A DNA stretch of 64,000 nt, taken from positions 59,403,146 through 59,467,145 of the forward strand of contig CM048852.1 of the NCBI GenBank assembly GCA_026545225.1. The letters are read 5' to 3'. The DNA comes from Cornus controversa. Taxonomy: Eukaryota; Streptophyta; Magnoliopsida; Cornales; Cornaceae. Both the position numbers and the translations under genes were made by a program. Numbering within the stretch: the stretch's first letter is position 1; every line of letters starts with the position of its first letter. This document shows positions 1-11,891 of this stretch, piece by piece. The notes below the pieces were generated by a model. It was not told the DNA's origin. It did not search any database and saw only the letters and a list, made by a program, of their open reading frames with translations.

Positions 1-488
1 CGACCAATTTCTTCGCTTGAATCATTAAACGCCCCCTAAACTCTCCCTTACAATTTTTGCCCCCTAAACTCTCCCTTAGCCTTTGCATTATATAAAGTCC
101 TTGAAATTGTTTGAAGATTTAGATTAGTCTGTCGAAGTGAAGAAATTACTTGTTTTGGTGGGATGCCAGCCATTGTCATCTCTTTGATAGTTATGATATA
201 TTCTTTTAAAAACGACGACAAGATGATGTGAGAGAAGTTTCAATTTGGCGCTAAGAATCCTATAAGATAAGGGCAATTAGGGTATTAAAAATATAAGAAT
301 TAAAGTTTGTATAAAATAAGGACACTTTTGTAAATTTATTATATAAAAAGATATGAGTGGAGTGCCAGAGGATGTTGGTGGAGCGCCAATATCAGCTGCC
401 TAAAATAATGGGGGTAAAAGGATAAAATTATCTAAAAATTTAATGTCCGTGATCTCAATTTCTTATGAAAGAGATTAGTGCAAAAAAA
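1..488. repeat. Short tandem motif and an orphan TIR-element arm; no gene
   Basis: No coding potential is seen. A 20-nt motif beginning GCCCCCTAAACT occurs at 31-50 and again at 59-78 (28-bp period). From about 205 to 400 lies an arm that is the inverted counterpart of sequence at 489-715 and resembles about 1,515-1,665 in direct orientation. Shared landmarks are GGGCAATTAGGGTATTAAAA (about 270), GTGCCAGAGGAT (about 363) and CCAATATCAGCT (about 387). This arm is an extra, unpaired copy of the terminal region of the element at 489-1,665, probably left by an older insertion of the same family. Confidence 0.5.
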
Positions 489-1665
489 GGGAGCTGATAT
501 TGGCACTCCACTAATATCCTCTGGCACTCTACTTCTACCTTTTTGTAAAGTACAATTACAAAGGTATCCCTCTACTATACAATATTGATTCTTATATTTT
601 TAATACCCTAATTGCCCTTATTTGATAATGTTAGAATTCTTAACTCCAAATTACAACTTCTCTCTCACGTTCCTTTTTTGTGTGAAAATATTTCATCGTT
701 CATTTTAAAAATATTATTTTTTCATGTTGAATCAATTTATCAATATTTATTTTAGAAGTAAAAAAGTTTAAGATTCAATATAATGATTTAGAGAGTATCA
801 ATCAAATGTATTTGATTCAGATAACAAAAGTTACATGATTAGATAAGTTGGGAAGAAGTTGTTAATAATAGATTACCTAGAGAAATATTAAAAATGTATT
901 TGAGTTGGAAACAAACATTATATCAATGAATAAAACCTATTTGAAAAAAAATTAATTATATTTAAAATCAAAAGAAAGTTTAATTTCACTTGAATAAAAA
1001 TTATGATATATAGTTCTTTAAGAAAACTAAGGAAATCTTTTTTATTTTAATAGAGAACTTTTAGAAATTAAAAGATGAAAAGAGAAAAACATGACTCTAT
1101 AAAATATTTTTTCAATTGTAGTTGTCTTAATTTAACTAAGGAGCCTTTGCACCAAAATTTCAAAAGATAAAAATAAAAAAATTAATATGATATTTTTCTT
1201 CGTTTGCCTTTTATTTTCTCCTCCTTCCTTTCTATCTTGTTTGTTCACAAATTGATGGTATGTTTCAAAATTTTAATTTATGTTATTTTATAAATAAGAC
1301 ACATGGAAAATAAATTACATGTTTGGTGAGTAAAAATAAAATATTTCAAATTTTGGATTCTTTGAGTTATATAGGATAAAGACACGAACAACAAGTTTCA
1401 ATTGAAAAATGTCTAAATTATAGTATTTGGGTGGTAATAAATGGATTGTTATATTGTAAACCTAAAGTAAAAAAGTTGAAAAAACTTTTGTTTAAGAAAA
1501 ATAAAATTAAATTAAAATTGAGTCTTGAATTGGAAGGGCAATTAGGGTACTAAAAATATAAGAACCTAAAATGGTATAACATATGACCACTTTTGTAATT
1601 TTACTTTACAAAAATATAGGAGTGGAGTGTCAGAGGATATTAGTGGAGTACCAATATCAGCTCCC
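489..1665. mobile_element. Non-autonomous DNA transposon with long terminal inverted repeats (MULE-like)
   Basis: The left end starts GGGAGCTGATATTGGCACTC at 489. The right end finishes with its inverse, ACCAATATCAGCTCCC, at 1,665. The two arms stay similar for about 150 bp: both hold the CTAATATCCTCTGGCACTC-like block and the TACCCTAATTGCCCTT-like block (right arm in reverse complement). The interior is AT-rich and has no transposase ORF. Both flanks are A-runs (7 A on the left, 8 A on the right), so a target duplication cannot be separated from the homopolymer. Long TIRs with a non-coding interior suggest a Mutator-like non-autonomous element, but the superfamily is an inference. Confidence 0.6.
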
Positions 1666-2033
1666 AAAAAAAATATATAAGTTTAATGTTGTGTGTAATT
1701 AGAGTAAATCTTAAAGAACGCTTATGTATTTTATCTTAAAAAAAAAATCATTCAATTGGTTCAACTGTTGGCTGTTTGTGGCCAGCGGTACAGACAGGGG
1801 CTGGCCCACCTCTGCCTGCCCCATGCCAACTACATTTGTTAGCTAGCTAACCCAAAGATCATTAGATATTTGACCCTTATAACTTGTAAGGTGACTTGTA
1901 ACGTTGTTAATAAATACACATCATTAATTACCAAAAAAAAAAAATTCAGATTTTTTTACGTCTGATTTGGTATAAAATTATGACCAAAGTTGCTGTAACT
2001 AATACAATAAATAAGTAAATAACGGTCCTAAAA
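1666..2033. other. Intergenic, no gene seen
   Basis: AT-rich spacer between the TIR element and the tRNA relic. There is an A-rich stretch near 1,930-1,945 and no ORF or recognisable domain. A somewhat GC-richer patch near 1,785-1,830 could not be assigned. Confidence 0.5.
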
Positions 2034-2103
2034 TGTAAAATGAAGGTCTGCAGTTATAGCTCAGCGGTAGATCGTCAGTCTTGTAAACTGAAGGTCTGCA
2101 GTT
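2034..2103 (+). repeat. Partial tandem duplication inside the tRNA-Thr locus
   Basis: 2,034-2,055 and 2,082-2,103 are 22-nt copies differing at one base (A versus C at 2,040/2,088). The period is 48 bp. The leading copy contains the anticodon triplet and the T-stem start and runs directly into the D arm of the tRNA. Confidence 0.85.
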
Positions 2104-2121
2104 CGATCCTGCATAGGGGCA
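2050..2121 (+). pseudogene. tRNA-Thr(UGU) relic with damaged acceptor and D stems
   Basis: The segment folds as a tRNA. The anticodon arm TCAGT-CTTGTAA-ACTGA is perfect, with anticodon TGT (Thr). The T arm TGCAG-TTCGATC-CTGCA is perfect, and the 3' acceptor strand TAGGGGC plus discriminator A is present. The 5' acceptor strand GCAGTTA leaves two mismatches and one wobble against TAGGGGC, and the D stem reads GCTC/GATC, also mismatched. The cause of the 5' damage is visible: 2,034-2,055 is a copy, with one mismatch, of 2,082-2,103 (anticodon loop through T stem), so the normal 5' strand was replaced by a 48-bp-period partial duplication. The first T-run that could end Pol III transcription is about 25 nt downstream. 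It could still be transcribed because box B is intact, but it is unlikely to give a mature tRNA. Confidence 0.75.
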
Positions 2122-2400
2122 GTTATTTCTCTGGCTCTCTCTGAATTTTTGTCCTTTCAATGATAAGTTGATAACCGTTGTTTAGGAGCAACTCAATGGC
2201 GCGTGCAGGGGGATTCAACTTTAATTTGTGGGCCCGAAACATTTTCCTTGATCCCCCGTCTCATACACGCGCATATATGTGTATATATATATCGTCGCTT
2301 TATTTTTCTTAACAGGCTATATCCGTATATTGTACACCCACAATCAGTGCCATCTTTTTCCTTGACGATCTCTTTCTCAGAATATATAATCACACACACA

Positions 2401-2479
2401 CTCTTCAATAAACGCCTGTGAAGCACTGCTAGGACGGACGGACGGACGGACGACCACTTGAATAAAAAAGCCAGCGGCC
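2401..2479 (+). promoter_or_regulatory. Leader region of the carbonic anhydrase gene
   Basis: A TATA-rich stretch (GTGTATATATATATCG, about 2,279-2,294) lies roughly 190 bp upstream of the ATG at 2,480. A short GGAC/GGACG tandem run (about 2,432-2,451) sits in the presumed 5' UTR. The transcription start cannot be fixed from sequence alone. Confidence 0.3.
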
Positions 2480-3278
2480 ATGTCTATGTACACCACCTCT
2501 GTACTCTTCATCACTCTCCTTCTATCATCCCATTCCTTTTTCACCTTCTGCAGTACTTTTGATTCTGAAGTGGGTATGATCTCCCTTTCTCTCTACACAT
2601 TTATGTACTTATTATAAATGTATATGTTTATATATGATATTGCTGCGACATTCTGTAATTGCGGGGCAACATTTGTTCTTGATTAGGGATATGATCTTGT
2701 TGATAGGCTTGTTGTGTGATGCTGTTACTATATATATATATATATATATCGCTTGGTTAATGTGGTTTTTGCTTTCTTTCATATTCGCATGTTTTGATCT
2801 CATTTCCAATTTAGCTTCTCGAGATCTATCTGTTTTTACTTTGTTTTGGTACCTCTGTTTTCTCTTTTCTGAAATTCGTGGTTTGATTGATATCACATTT
2901 TGATATATACATTTTCTTCTTCATCATTGATGGAATTGTGACAAACCCATCAATCATAATTGCAGTATGGTCCAAAAATTATGAAAGACTAATGGCTCTC
3001 TCTTGTACACAATGCAAAGCCACATACTAACTTTACCAAACTATGTGAAATCAATTGTTTTTATCGACTAAAAGAAAAATGAACCTTTTCACAGAGCTTC
3101 AAAATCTCATTTTTGTAGACTGTTTCTTTGATTTTGACCATTTTGAGAAATGCCCCCACTAATTGTTGATGAGAGCATGAATTAAGTTATCCTGAAAACA
3201 TAGGTATTAATGTTGATATATGTTCACGCATGCATGCTAAAATACAAACATACTTGCCTGTAGTTTACAAACACAAAA

Positions 3279-3322
<44 letters not shown>

Positions 3323-6300
3323 TATGAACCTTGTTTTTCCATTGCCAGATTTATTTATTTTTCCCAGTAGGTACCAGGTTCAGAATTTGTTCAACATATA
3401 TAATTTATTTGTTCATACAGGAAAAAGTGCCATAAAGTGACCATTGTCACCGTGTCAACAGTTATTCGACCGTTCTATGTTCTGCTCTTTCCACCTTTAT
3501 AGGCTATATCTTACTTGTGCTCAAAATAAAGAATAGAATAGCTCTATTAATTTATCTTGTAATGAATTATTTAATTCACTTCTTAGTTTCAAAAGCTGAA
3601 TGATATCTCAACTAGGATTAATGAATCAGACTGTCCCAGATTAGATTCTCTAAGATAAAACTGTATCATTATTTTTTTATTTTCTTCCATGTTCCTTAAC
3701 TTACTTTTTCACCTATGATCAACTTTGTGTTGCTTTCTTTATGCTTGAGAAAGAAAAGAAGAGATTCTCTGAATTCTTTAATAACTTATAGTAAGCTATT
3801 CTTTGCCTTTAAACATATCATATTTGAATATCATTTATTCTTTAATTTTATGAGGTAAGTGGGTTTTAAAAACATTTTCTGTTGTCATAATTTTTTTAAA
3901 TATGTTTGTCTGATTCTTTGACTTTCTGTCTGTGTTTGTTTAATTTATTTAACTTTCTTTTTGTTTGATTACAAATGTCATTACTGTGTGGGGAAGAATA
4001 GACGACGAGACTCCATTTACCTATTTGGAGGGAACTGGTAAAGGACCAAAGAAATGGGGCCAGATTGATCCGCATTGGCAAGTTTGTGACAATGGAGAAA
4101 TGCAGTCTCCCATCGATCTTCTCGACCAAAGGGTACAAGTTTTTCCTTATTTGGGGAAATTAAAAAGGGATTACAAACCAGCTCCAGCAACAGTTAAGAA
4201 TAGGGGACATGATATTACGGTAAACTACAGAATGTCTTCAGTTATTTTTTCATTTTTATATATTTAAATACTTAACCGATTTAGATTTGGGAATTCTATA
4301 TGCATTTTAGCAAGCATGTGGAACCGACCTGTATTCCAATCAAGATTCGTTCCCGATTTTCTTTAAGTTGTGACCCTTAGATGTCATGTTCCATCAATTG
4401 GACAATCATTGACTACAAATAAATATGTTGCTCATGTTGGTACTTAGTTATACTTTGATGTAGTTTCTCATCTTAGTACATGTACATTATTATTTGATAG
4501 TTTTATTGCTACTTAAACAAAGCTTTCCCAAAAATGTTCGAGGTAAATGTGTTGTTCTCTTTTTTCTTACATGACTTTGGTGCACCACCAGGTGGTATGG
4601 AAAGGAGATGCAGGAAAAATAATCATAAATGGGACCGACTACAAACTACTGCAGTGTCATTGGCATTCTCCTTCTGAACACACCTTCAATGGAACAAGGT
4701 TTTGTTTGTCTTTTTTTTTTTTTTTTTTCAAAAAGAATTTGATTTCTTATTTTGTTTCTTCAAGCGCGTCTAGTCCATTTATCTTCCCTTCAGTTATCTT
4801 CTTTTCAGTACTAGCATCTGAGATCCATGCAATGTTCGTTTGCTCTTTGCAGGTACCACTTGGAGCTGCATATCATTCATTTAAGCTCTCACGGAGAGAT
4901 AGCTGTTGTTGGAATTACGTACAAATATGGCAGGCCCGATCCTTTCCTTGCAAAGGTGATGACTTGGTGTCTTTTGCTTTCTTTGTTTCCTAGATGTATG
5001 CAGGCTTTCATAATAGATACATGCTAATTTGTGGCATGTACTATTGAAGGACACTTTTGTTAATTTTCAAAATATGCAAATAAAATAGTATCTAGCTTAT
5101 TAATATATTTTCCCTGATTTTATATATGAATAAGTTAAATCTTGTTGCATGTCATGATGCAGTATGCTGTGATAGCTCATTAAGAAACCAAAAATGTTCC
5201 AAGCTTGTAATTAACCAGCCTCAAATACTGGTGCCTCAGGGAGCATCAAGTCTAAGGTTTGACTTATCCTGAGTGCAAACAATTCGTTGGGGCCAGCCTC
5301 CACAGACAATTTCGTGACTTACCTGGCCTGGGGTGGGGAGGCTCCCTTACTAGATCCTAGGGATTAGTCGGGGTGAAGCCTCGGATACCTTGGTTAATCT
5401 AAAAAAAAAAACCAGCCTCAAATATGCACTGTGTAACTAATAAATTGAGTTATAAGTTGTTACTGTCATTATCCCTTGACACTGAATTACTGTTGTGTTC
5501 TAATTTTCAATCTGTTAGAACTCCATTAAGGTTTCTAAAGCATTATAGATTCAAAATTTTCGTAAGGAGGGGCCCTACGTGGAAATGTAGTGCTTAAAAT
5601 TTAAGTTAGACAACATTTGACCTCTGAGATTTGGTGTCAAGTGGGGGTTATCACATAAATTTCCATTCCTAGATTCTCTTGTACTTCTTTTACCTCTCTC
5701 TCTCTCTCTCTCTTCCCTGTTAATAATATGCTATTCAATTTTACAAAGGCAGAGAATGTTACATAAGTTCGTCAATGAATTAGTTAGAAGCTTATGCACT
5801 AAGATAGAATCATGACTTATGAGTTAATCAGTAAATCACTATCAAACTTTAAATAATAATTTATATTAATATTTTTCAAAATTTCCTTTCTTACAGCTGA
5901 TACACCACATCAATTCCATTGGTAAAGAAGAGAAAGATTTGGGGATTGTTAGCCCAGGAGATATCAAGTTCGGAAGCAGAAAGTACTACAGATATATCGG
6001 CTCTCTTACAGTTCCTCCCTGCACGGAGGGCGTTATTTGGACCATAGTCAAGAAGGTTTTTGTCTTTAACCCCTTTTTAATCGGTGAATGGCTATTTACA
6101 ATCTGCTAATGTACCATTTTGCATTTGTAGGTGAGGACAGTCTCAAGGGATCAAGTAAGAGCACTAAGGGAGCTTGTTCATGATGTAAGTTCTTTTTTGG
6201 TAAATATAAATTTTGCAAAACTTTACATTTGTTTTTACTTTGTTTGAAGCTTCTTACTGATCTCTTTTTTCTTTTTCATTATCATTTTTATGAAATTATT

Positions 6301-7350
6301 TTCGGATCGTGAACTTCGAAAATTTCAAGTAGGCTTGCCGAATGACTACAATGTCGACCTTTGGCATTAATAGTTTATATATAGTAGATGCCTAGAAGGT
6401 TTTATTACACCAACACCACTGTACATCCATGTGTTGTAAAATCCATCCCTTGCAAGTGATGTTCAATTATGGTAGGCTTCAAGTGATCATTTGTTAGTTA
6501 TAAAGATCACTTGGTCATTTGATGATGTTTTAACGACTGAATTTGAAAATTGAAAGTACCTTTTAAGTTGTGTTAATGTGCCTGGCCACTTTGTTTTTAA
6601 TTATTCTCCTTACATAAATATTTTCTTTCCCACTAATTGTTCCAATATCCACATCTGATTGACATGGGACCACTTCTAACATTGAATGTGGATGAAATAA
6701 TTGATAATTTATGTGAGTGATAAGGCATGGCTCTTCTCCTCAAAACAAAGACATCCCAGTTTGCCATAAGATATCCATTGCTTTGTATCAGATAATGAAA
6801 TGCTATATAAGACGACGTGGTCATATTAACTACACATGAAATGAGAGCATTTTAAAGGAGAATAACTGTGAGGGTGGTTTCTCAATTTTCAATATATGAA
6901 GTTGATTGTTATAGTTGTGCATGCGGTGCGTTGGTAGGCTGGAGTTTTTGCATTTATTCCTTTTGTTATATGATGATAGTATGATACATTCTCCTCCGAT
7001 TTTAAATGTGGAGAATACTGACCTTCTTGGACTTGTAAATCCTAATGTCCACTCATTCTCGCCCACCATAAAATTTCAAAACTTAAAAATTAGCCAGACC
7101 ATAGTACATGTACTGGTGCTCCTGGTTCAATTTTCATTTCATTTGTTACTTTTTTGCAAGGTCGTGAAATAAATTGCTGTCCACAACATTTTTATATCTA
7201 TAAATACCATTTACTCATTTAAAATTTGACTTGTGTACGTGTTGCTTTGTTCTGTATCAGGGATACGAGTCAAATGCAAGGCCAACTCAACAATTGGATG
7301 GAAGAACAGTTTTGTTATACGAACCACGGCACAGTGGAGATTCCATTTAG
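2480..7350 (+). CDS. Alpha-type carbonic anhydrase, secreted (7 exons, 274 aa)
   Basis: This encodes an alpha carbonic anhydrase, which reversibly hydrates CO2 to bicarbonate with a Zn-hydroxide. Exons: 2480-2573, 4002-4219, 4592-4698, 4853-4955, 5897-6055, 6131-6184, 7261-7350. All introns are GT-AG, the frame is continuous, and the stop is TAG at 7348. Residues 1-24 form a hydrophobic signal peptide, so the product enters the secretory route (apoplast, or plastid via ER as reported for one Arabidopsis member). Zinc ligands His127 and His129 lie in [10 protein letters not shown], and His146 in LELHIIH. The likely proton-shuttle His101 (RGHDI), Thr212 (LTVPPC) and the disulfide pair Cys60/Cys216 are all present. 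N117-G-T and N137-G-T are possible N-glycosylation sites. Length is typical for the plant ACA family. The sequence looks intact and catalytically complete. Which ACA paralogue it is cannot be settled here. Confidence 0.93.
3281..3320. repeat. (AT)20 microsatellite
   Basis: Uninterrupted AT dinucleotide repeat in intron 1 of the carbonic anhydrase gene. A shorter TA run lies at about 2,729-2,750 in the same intron. Confidence 0.95.
5228..5410 (+). mobile_element. SINE-like retroposon in carbonic anhydrase intron 4
   Basis: A block of about 180 bp, clearly less AT-rich than its surroundings, ends in a run of A (5,401-5,410). It is bracketed by direct repeats AACCAGCCTCAAATA at 5,213-5,227 and 5,410-5,424, which are a target-site duplication sharing the last A of the tail. 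There is no ORF. Short length, poly(A) end and a 15-bp duplication are the signature of a SINE moved by LINE machinery. I could not place clear Pol III A and B boxes, so the family is not named. Confidence 0.75.
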
Positions 7351-9250
7351 ATTTATAAAAGAAAAAGAGAAAAAAAAAGTCATGGGAGAGAACCTACAAT
7401 CACATTATATCTTATAACTATATGTTTCCTCTATGAAATGTAGTAGTTTGGATTTCCTCTAGTTTGCTTCTTCTATGTTAAATGAATGCACTATGAATGC
7501 ACTTACTATGCATATGTTATGTAATTCAGATCTATACTATGTGATTGAATACTTAAAGTGGATTGATTATAGGTGCAAAGTTTAACTAAGAGAGATTGAG
7601 TGTAAATTGCTTATTTCTTGTGTTGTTTGTTTGCTGAATCAACTTCGATGAGGAAACAATATTCCTTTTGCAAATTGATAGCAGATTAGCATTGCATTCG
7701 GCATCCAGAATAACGCTTTTAAATTTGTACACTCACGATATTATGGGAGAAGCTCGAACCCTCTACCCATTACTTTGAAAAGAGAGTAATTTGAACTTCC
7801 ACAATATTATTGGAGAGACTCGAACCCTTTACTTTTCACTTTGAAAGGAGATGAGATATCATTGTAATTTGGTGCGGTGACACGTGTTTTGTAAGTGATT
7901 ACGCTTACCGTCAATGAACTTGGATATAAAATTTTCAATGTATAATTCTCATACAAAAGGGAGAGTTCAGAGTGGTGCAATGAAGTGTACCTCATTGTAG
8001 TTCTTTTTCTAAAATCCCAACATTCCCATTCTCAAACTAGTTGGTGCAATTCTCTCTTCTATAGAATATTTTTGGATAAAACCACTTCACTAAGGTAAGA
8101 ATAAAGAAAATGGAACTTTAGAACATGAAGCAATTAATTGTCAATTAAAAGACGTTGCAAGAGCTCAGTATAGGACCACTAGGTTATCAAAACTTGATTG
8201 CATCTTTTTGACTACTCCAAACAGCCCATAATAAGCCAATGGTTTAGTGGTTCAAACCTCTCCATCGTGCACAGTTGATTGAGGTGGTCATGAGAGATGT
8301 GTATCTATATATATATATATATATTTTTTTTTTCGGTAAATTAGGTGGTCCTGAGATTTGCTCTGTGATAGTGAGAAAATCATATATCAAGAATAGTACA
8401 TATTGAATTGGTGACCTATTCATATGTCAATACATTAATTCAATTTTTAAAGGGGTGACTTAAATTATTAATTGTATGACGAGCCCTTGTACCTGTACTT
8501 TAGTCTTTCAAAATAAAATGTTAAAGGGAGTGTTCACTATGTGATATTCTCACTTTCATTTCACAAATTGACCTACATTATCATGTAAATAATTACATGG
8601 TAGCATATCCAATATTTGGGAAGCAATTTGAGGAAGAATGAGAAGGGAAGACTTTACTCTGTTTGGTAGAGTGGAGAGGGAAAAGGAGACGTGATAGAAG
8701 GAAATAACTCTTCATCTTTGGTACCGTTTTTATTTCGTTCCAAAAGTGAATGAAAAAGATAGGGCATTTCCTCCTCTTTTACTTTTTTGGGCCTCAAATT
8801 ATTCATGGGAATAACAATAACACGAAATATTATTCGTGTATTACTGTCTAATGCACACAAGCCATATGTTAGAAGAACATAATTCACATGGTTGAATATG
8901 ACTTGTATTTGTATTTATTGAGTTGTAATACAAGTCAGTCGTGTTACTCTTACACATGTATTGGATAGTGATACCACATCGGCTATGTGATGTCGCATTA
9001 CCGTCACAGTGTCTCCAACAACAGGGGTGAGACTTGGGCAAGCCAAGGGGTTAGCCCACCCCAAAATTCAAGATTCTAATACCTTAGCACGGGTTAAGTC
9101 CAAGTCCTAATAAATCCATCGCATCTCAACTCGCACTATACCGCATGATTTCATGGGTATTTCAGATTTCTTGGTAAAAATAAATGTTAAATTATATAAT
9201 TACATACACATGTGATGAAATAAAATCACTCATATCATGTGACAAAAATC
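7351..9250. other. Carbonic anhydrase 3' flank and intergenic DNA; no gene
   Basis: The 3' UTR is presumably within about 7,351-7,600. Beyond that I see no coding sequence. Around 7,730-7,860 two similar segments (TATTATGGGAGAAGCTCGAA and TATTATTGGAGAGACTCGAA) form a degenerate tandem pair of about 75 bp. An (AT) run lies at about 8,308-8,324. A GC-richer patch at 9,020-9,060 is unassigned. Confidence 0.5.
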
Positions 9251-9259
9251 AACCAAACT

Positions 9260-10348
9260 GGATCAGGATCTCCTCCCATGAGGAGATCATGTGGCATAAA
9301 ACGACAGACTTTTGTAACTTTTAAATAACTATTCTTTAAAATACCAAACCACCTGATGTTGTATGAATAAAATAATACGTTTTGAGGCACAACAAACCCC
9401 TATCCCTTTCTCTACATATATGGATATATATAAATATATACATATATATATATTGCTTTCTAACTCTATAAATAATATATAACACTAAATTATATAACAT
9501 AAAACTATACATAAATTATAAATAACATTATATAATTATAAATAATAACATTACATTAAAGGAGTGAGAAGAAGTAAAGAAATGCACATATATATTGCTA
9601 CCAAGTGTTAAATAGATTATAATTTAAATTATTAATTAGTTGTACATTAATTAATAAACTTAACACAATATAACAAATAAAAATATTTATTACATATAAA
9701 AAATAAAAAAAATATTTCTTTAATTTAATTTATGTTTAGCAAAAGTATTAATAAGATTTTCAACTAAGGTCCATTCGTCAAGGTCTTGTATTTTTTTATT
9801 TTAAAATGTGATTTTGCATGTTTGGTGTGAAATTGTTGCATATTTGATAGCTTTATAAAATAAATTGAATTGCAAATTTATCTAATTCATGAACTTAGAA
9901 CTAGTTAGAGGATTTTTTATAAATTTAGAACTCTCAAATTAAGTAGACTCTTTGTCTAAAGATATGTGAGAGATTTGGTATCGTTTTATGCCACAATAAA
10001 AATATTTATTACATATAAAAGATAAAAAAATATTTATTTAATTTAATTTATGTTTAACAAGAGTATTAATAAGATTTTCAACTAAGGTCCGTTCTTCAAG
10101 GTCTTGTATTTTTTTTATTTTAAAATGTGATTTTGCATGTTTGGTGTGAAATTGTTGCATATTTGATAGCTTTATATAATAAATGGAATTGCAAATTTAT
10201 CTAATTCATGAACTTAGAACTAGTTAGAGGATTTTTTTATAAATTTAGGACTCTCAAATTAAGTAGACTCTTTGTCTAAAGATATGTGAGAGATTTGGTA
10301 TCATTTTATGCCACTGGATCTCCTTCCGAAGTAGGGGATCGTGATTCC
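9260..10348. mobile_element. Mutator-like non-autonomous transposon with 9-bp target duplication
   Basis: The direct repeat AACCAAACT flanks the block at 9,251-9,259 and 10,349-10,357. Nine base pairs is the usual duplication length for Mutator-like elements. The ends are inverted: the left begins GGATCAGGATCTCC and then GTGGCATAAAACGA (about 9,290), and the right ends ATTTTATGCCACTGGATC... GGATCGTGATTCC. The interior is AT-rich, has no transposase, and contains a 319-bp direct tandem duplication (separate entry). Family assignment rests on duplication length and TIRs only. Confidence 0.75.
9676..10314. repeat. 319-bp tandem duplication inside the MULE-like element
   Basis: 9,676-9,994 and 9,995-10,314 are adjacent direct copies, nearly identical by eye. 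Landmarks occurring in both: AATAAAAATATTTATTACAT at each start, AACTAAGGTCC, TTTGCATGTTTGGTGTGAAA, and TTTTATGCCAC at each end. Each copy ends with the inner part of the right TIR, so the duplication took part of the terminus with it. Confidence 0.9.
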
Positions 10349-10867
10349 AACCAAACTAGGTGTAATATGATCTCTTGACAATAATTTATAGCTTCTAATA
10401 AATAAAAAATATCACCATTTTAAGACTGATAATATGTTTCAAAAAGTTTACATAATAAAAATTATAAAGCAAAGGCGTCGAAGTTAGGTTAATACTCATA
10501 ATACTGTAAATAATTTAATTATAGGTTTATTTTACATAAACAATGTAAAACTTTAAATATATAAAAATTATAATATTTTTTTGTATTACGAGTTTCTCGT
10601 GTTAATAAAAAAAAATTCCAAATTTCGTCCAAAATAAATTTGGACCTTAAAATATAAACTCAGTCTCAATCTGACGATCACAAATACCCTGCCCATGCTA
10701 AAAGAATTGCAGGCGAAATTCAGATTGCTTGGGTTAAGCCCACCAAATCCCACCCTCCTGGATAACACCCATTACTTGTAATAACCAAACAAAATGATGA
10801 GATAGCTAGGCACCTTTCTTTCTTTTTTATTTTATATCTATACTACTATTAAAAGTGCGAATGGATT

Positions 10868-11560
10868 TTTTAGTTTCAGTACACTATTTTTTTATTTTAA
10901 AATTAAAAAAAAGAATTACCGAAGCAAAACTCTCTCCTTTTTTATTTAAATTATTTCTCAAGCAAAACTCATTCATTTTTTATTAACCCTTTCTTTTTTA
11001 TTTCTAATTTCTAAATTTACTTTTTTATTTAAAATATTTTCCAAGCAAAACCCTTTCCTTTATATATATAAATAAACAATTAACTTGGTCGTGTATTATT
11101 GCAGTACAAGAGATTCAATAATTTAAAGCGGGTGATTTCTTCACAAAGTTTCAAAACGTTTTGCAGGTAATTTTCTTAAACTACCATACATGCATGTTTA
11201 TCTTAGTTCAGAGTTTTTTAGTTTCAGTGCACTATTTTTTTATTTTTAAATTAAAAAATAGAATTACCCAGGCAAAACTCTTTCCTTTTTTATTTAAATT
11301 ATTTATCAAGCAAAACCCTTTCCTTTTTTATTAACCCTTTCTTTTTATTTCTAATTTCTAAATTTACTTTTTTATTTAAATTATTTTCCAAGCAAACCTC
11401 TTTCCTTTATATATATAAATAAACAATTAACTTGGTCGTGTATTATTGCAGTGCAAGAGATTCAATAATTTAAAGCGGGTGATTTCAGACGGTTTAATCT
11501 TCACAAAATTTCAAAACGTTTTGCAAGTAATTTTCTTAAACTACTATACATGCATGTTCA
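10868..11560. repeat. Tandem pair of ~345-bp units in the Helitron-like element
   Basis: The first unit runs from about 10,868 and the second from about 11,215. Both carry TTTTAGTTTCAGT, GAATTACC, AACAATTAACTTGGTCGTGT, AGATTCAATAATTTAAAGCG and ATACATGCATGTT in the same order. A third, partial copy begins at about 13,158. Confidence 0.85.
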
Positions 11561-11891
11561 TCTTAGTCCAGTATATTTTAAATGAATTCTTTTTATTTGG
11601 TGTGTTTGTGTAATAATTAAATACACAGTACGTATTACGCATATATGTGCATTTATGTACGTCTATATGATCTATGAACAACATTTACAATGTCTCTTGG
11701 TAATCATTAATCAACATGTAGTAATAATTCTGGTATGTAGTAGTGTATATATATATATATTTAACCAAGAGAGATTTAACCATCTCTCTTGGCAATCAAC
11801 TTGTACGTTGTAAGCAGAATACATAAATATATGTATAATCTCTTTTTTGACATTTGATGCAACTGCTAAAAGTATATTTGGTGTATATAAT

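Noticed and set aside
2034..2121. Permuted tRNA gene (3' half upstream of 5' half)
   Set aside because: The complete 3' half is still present downstream in normal order, and the upstream copy lacks the acceptor 3' end. It is a partial duplication, not a permutation.
8640..8890. Fragment resembling the purine-rich TIR element of INO80 intron 10
   Set aside because: Only a short TTTGGTAG plus purine-rich similarity is visible and no second end is present, so it was not listed as an element.
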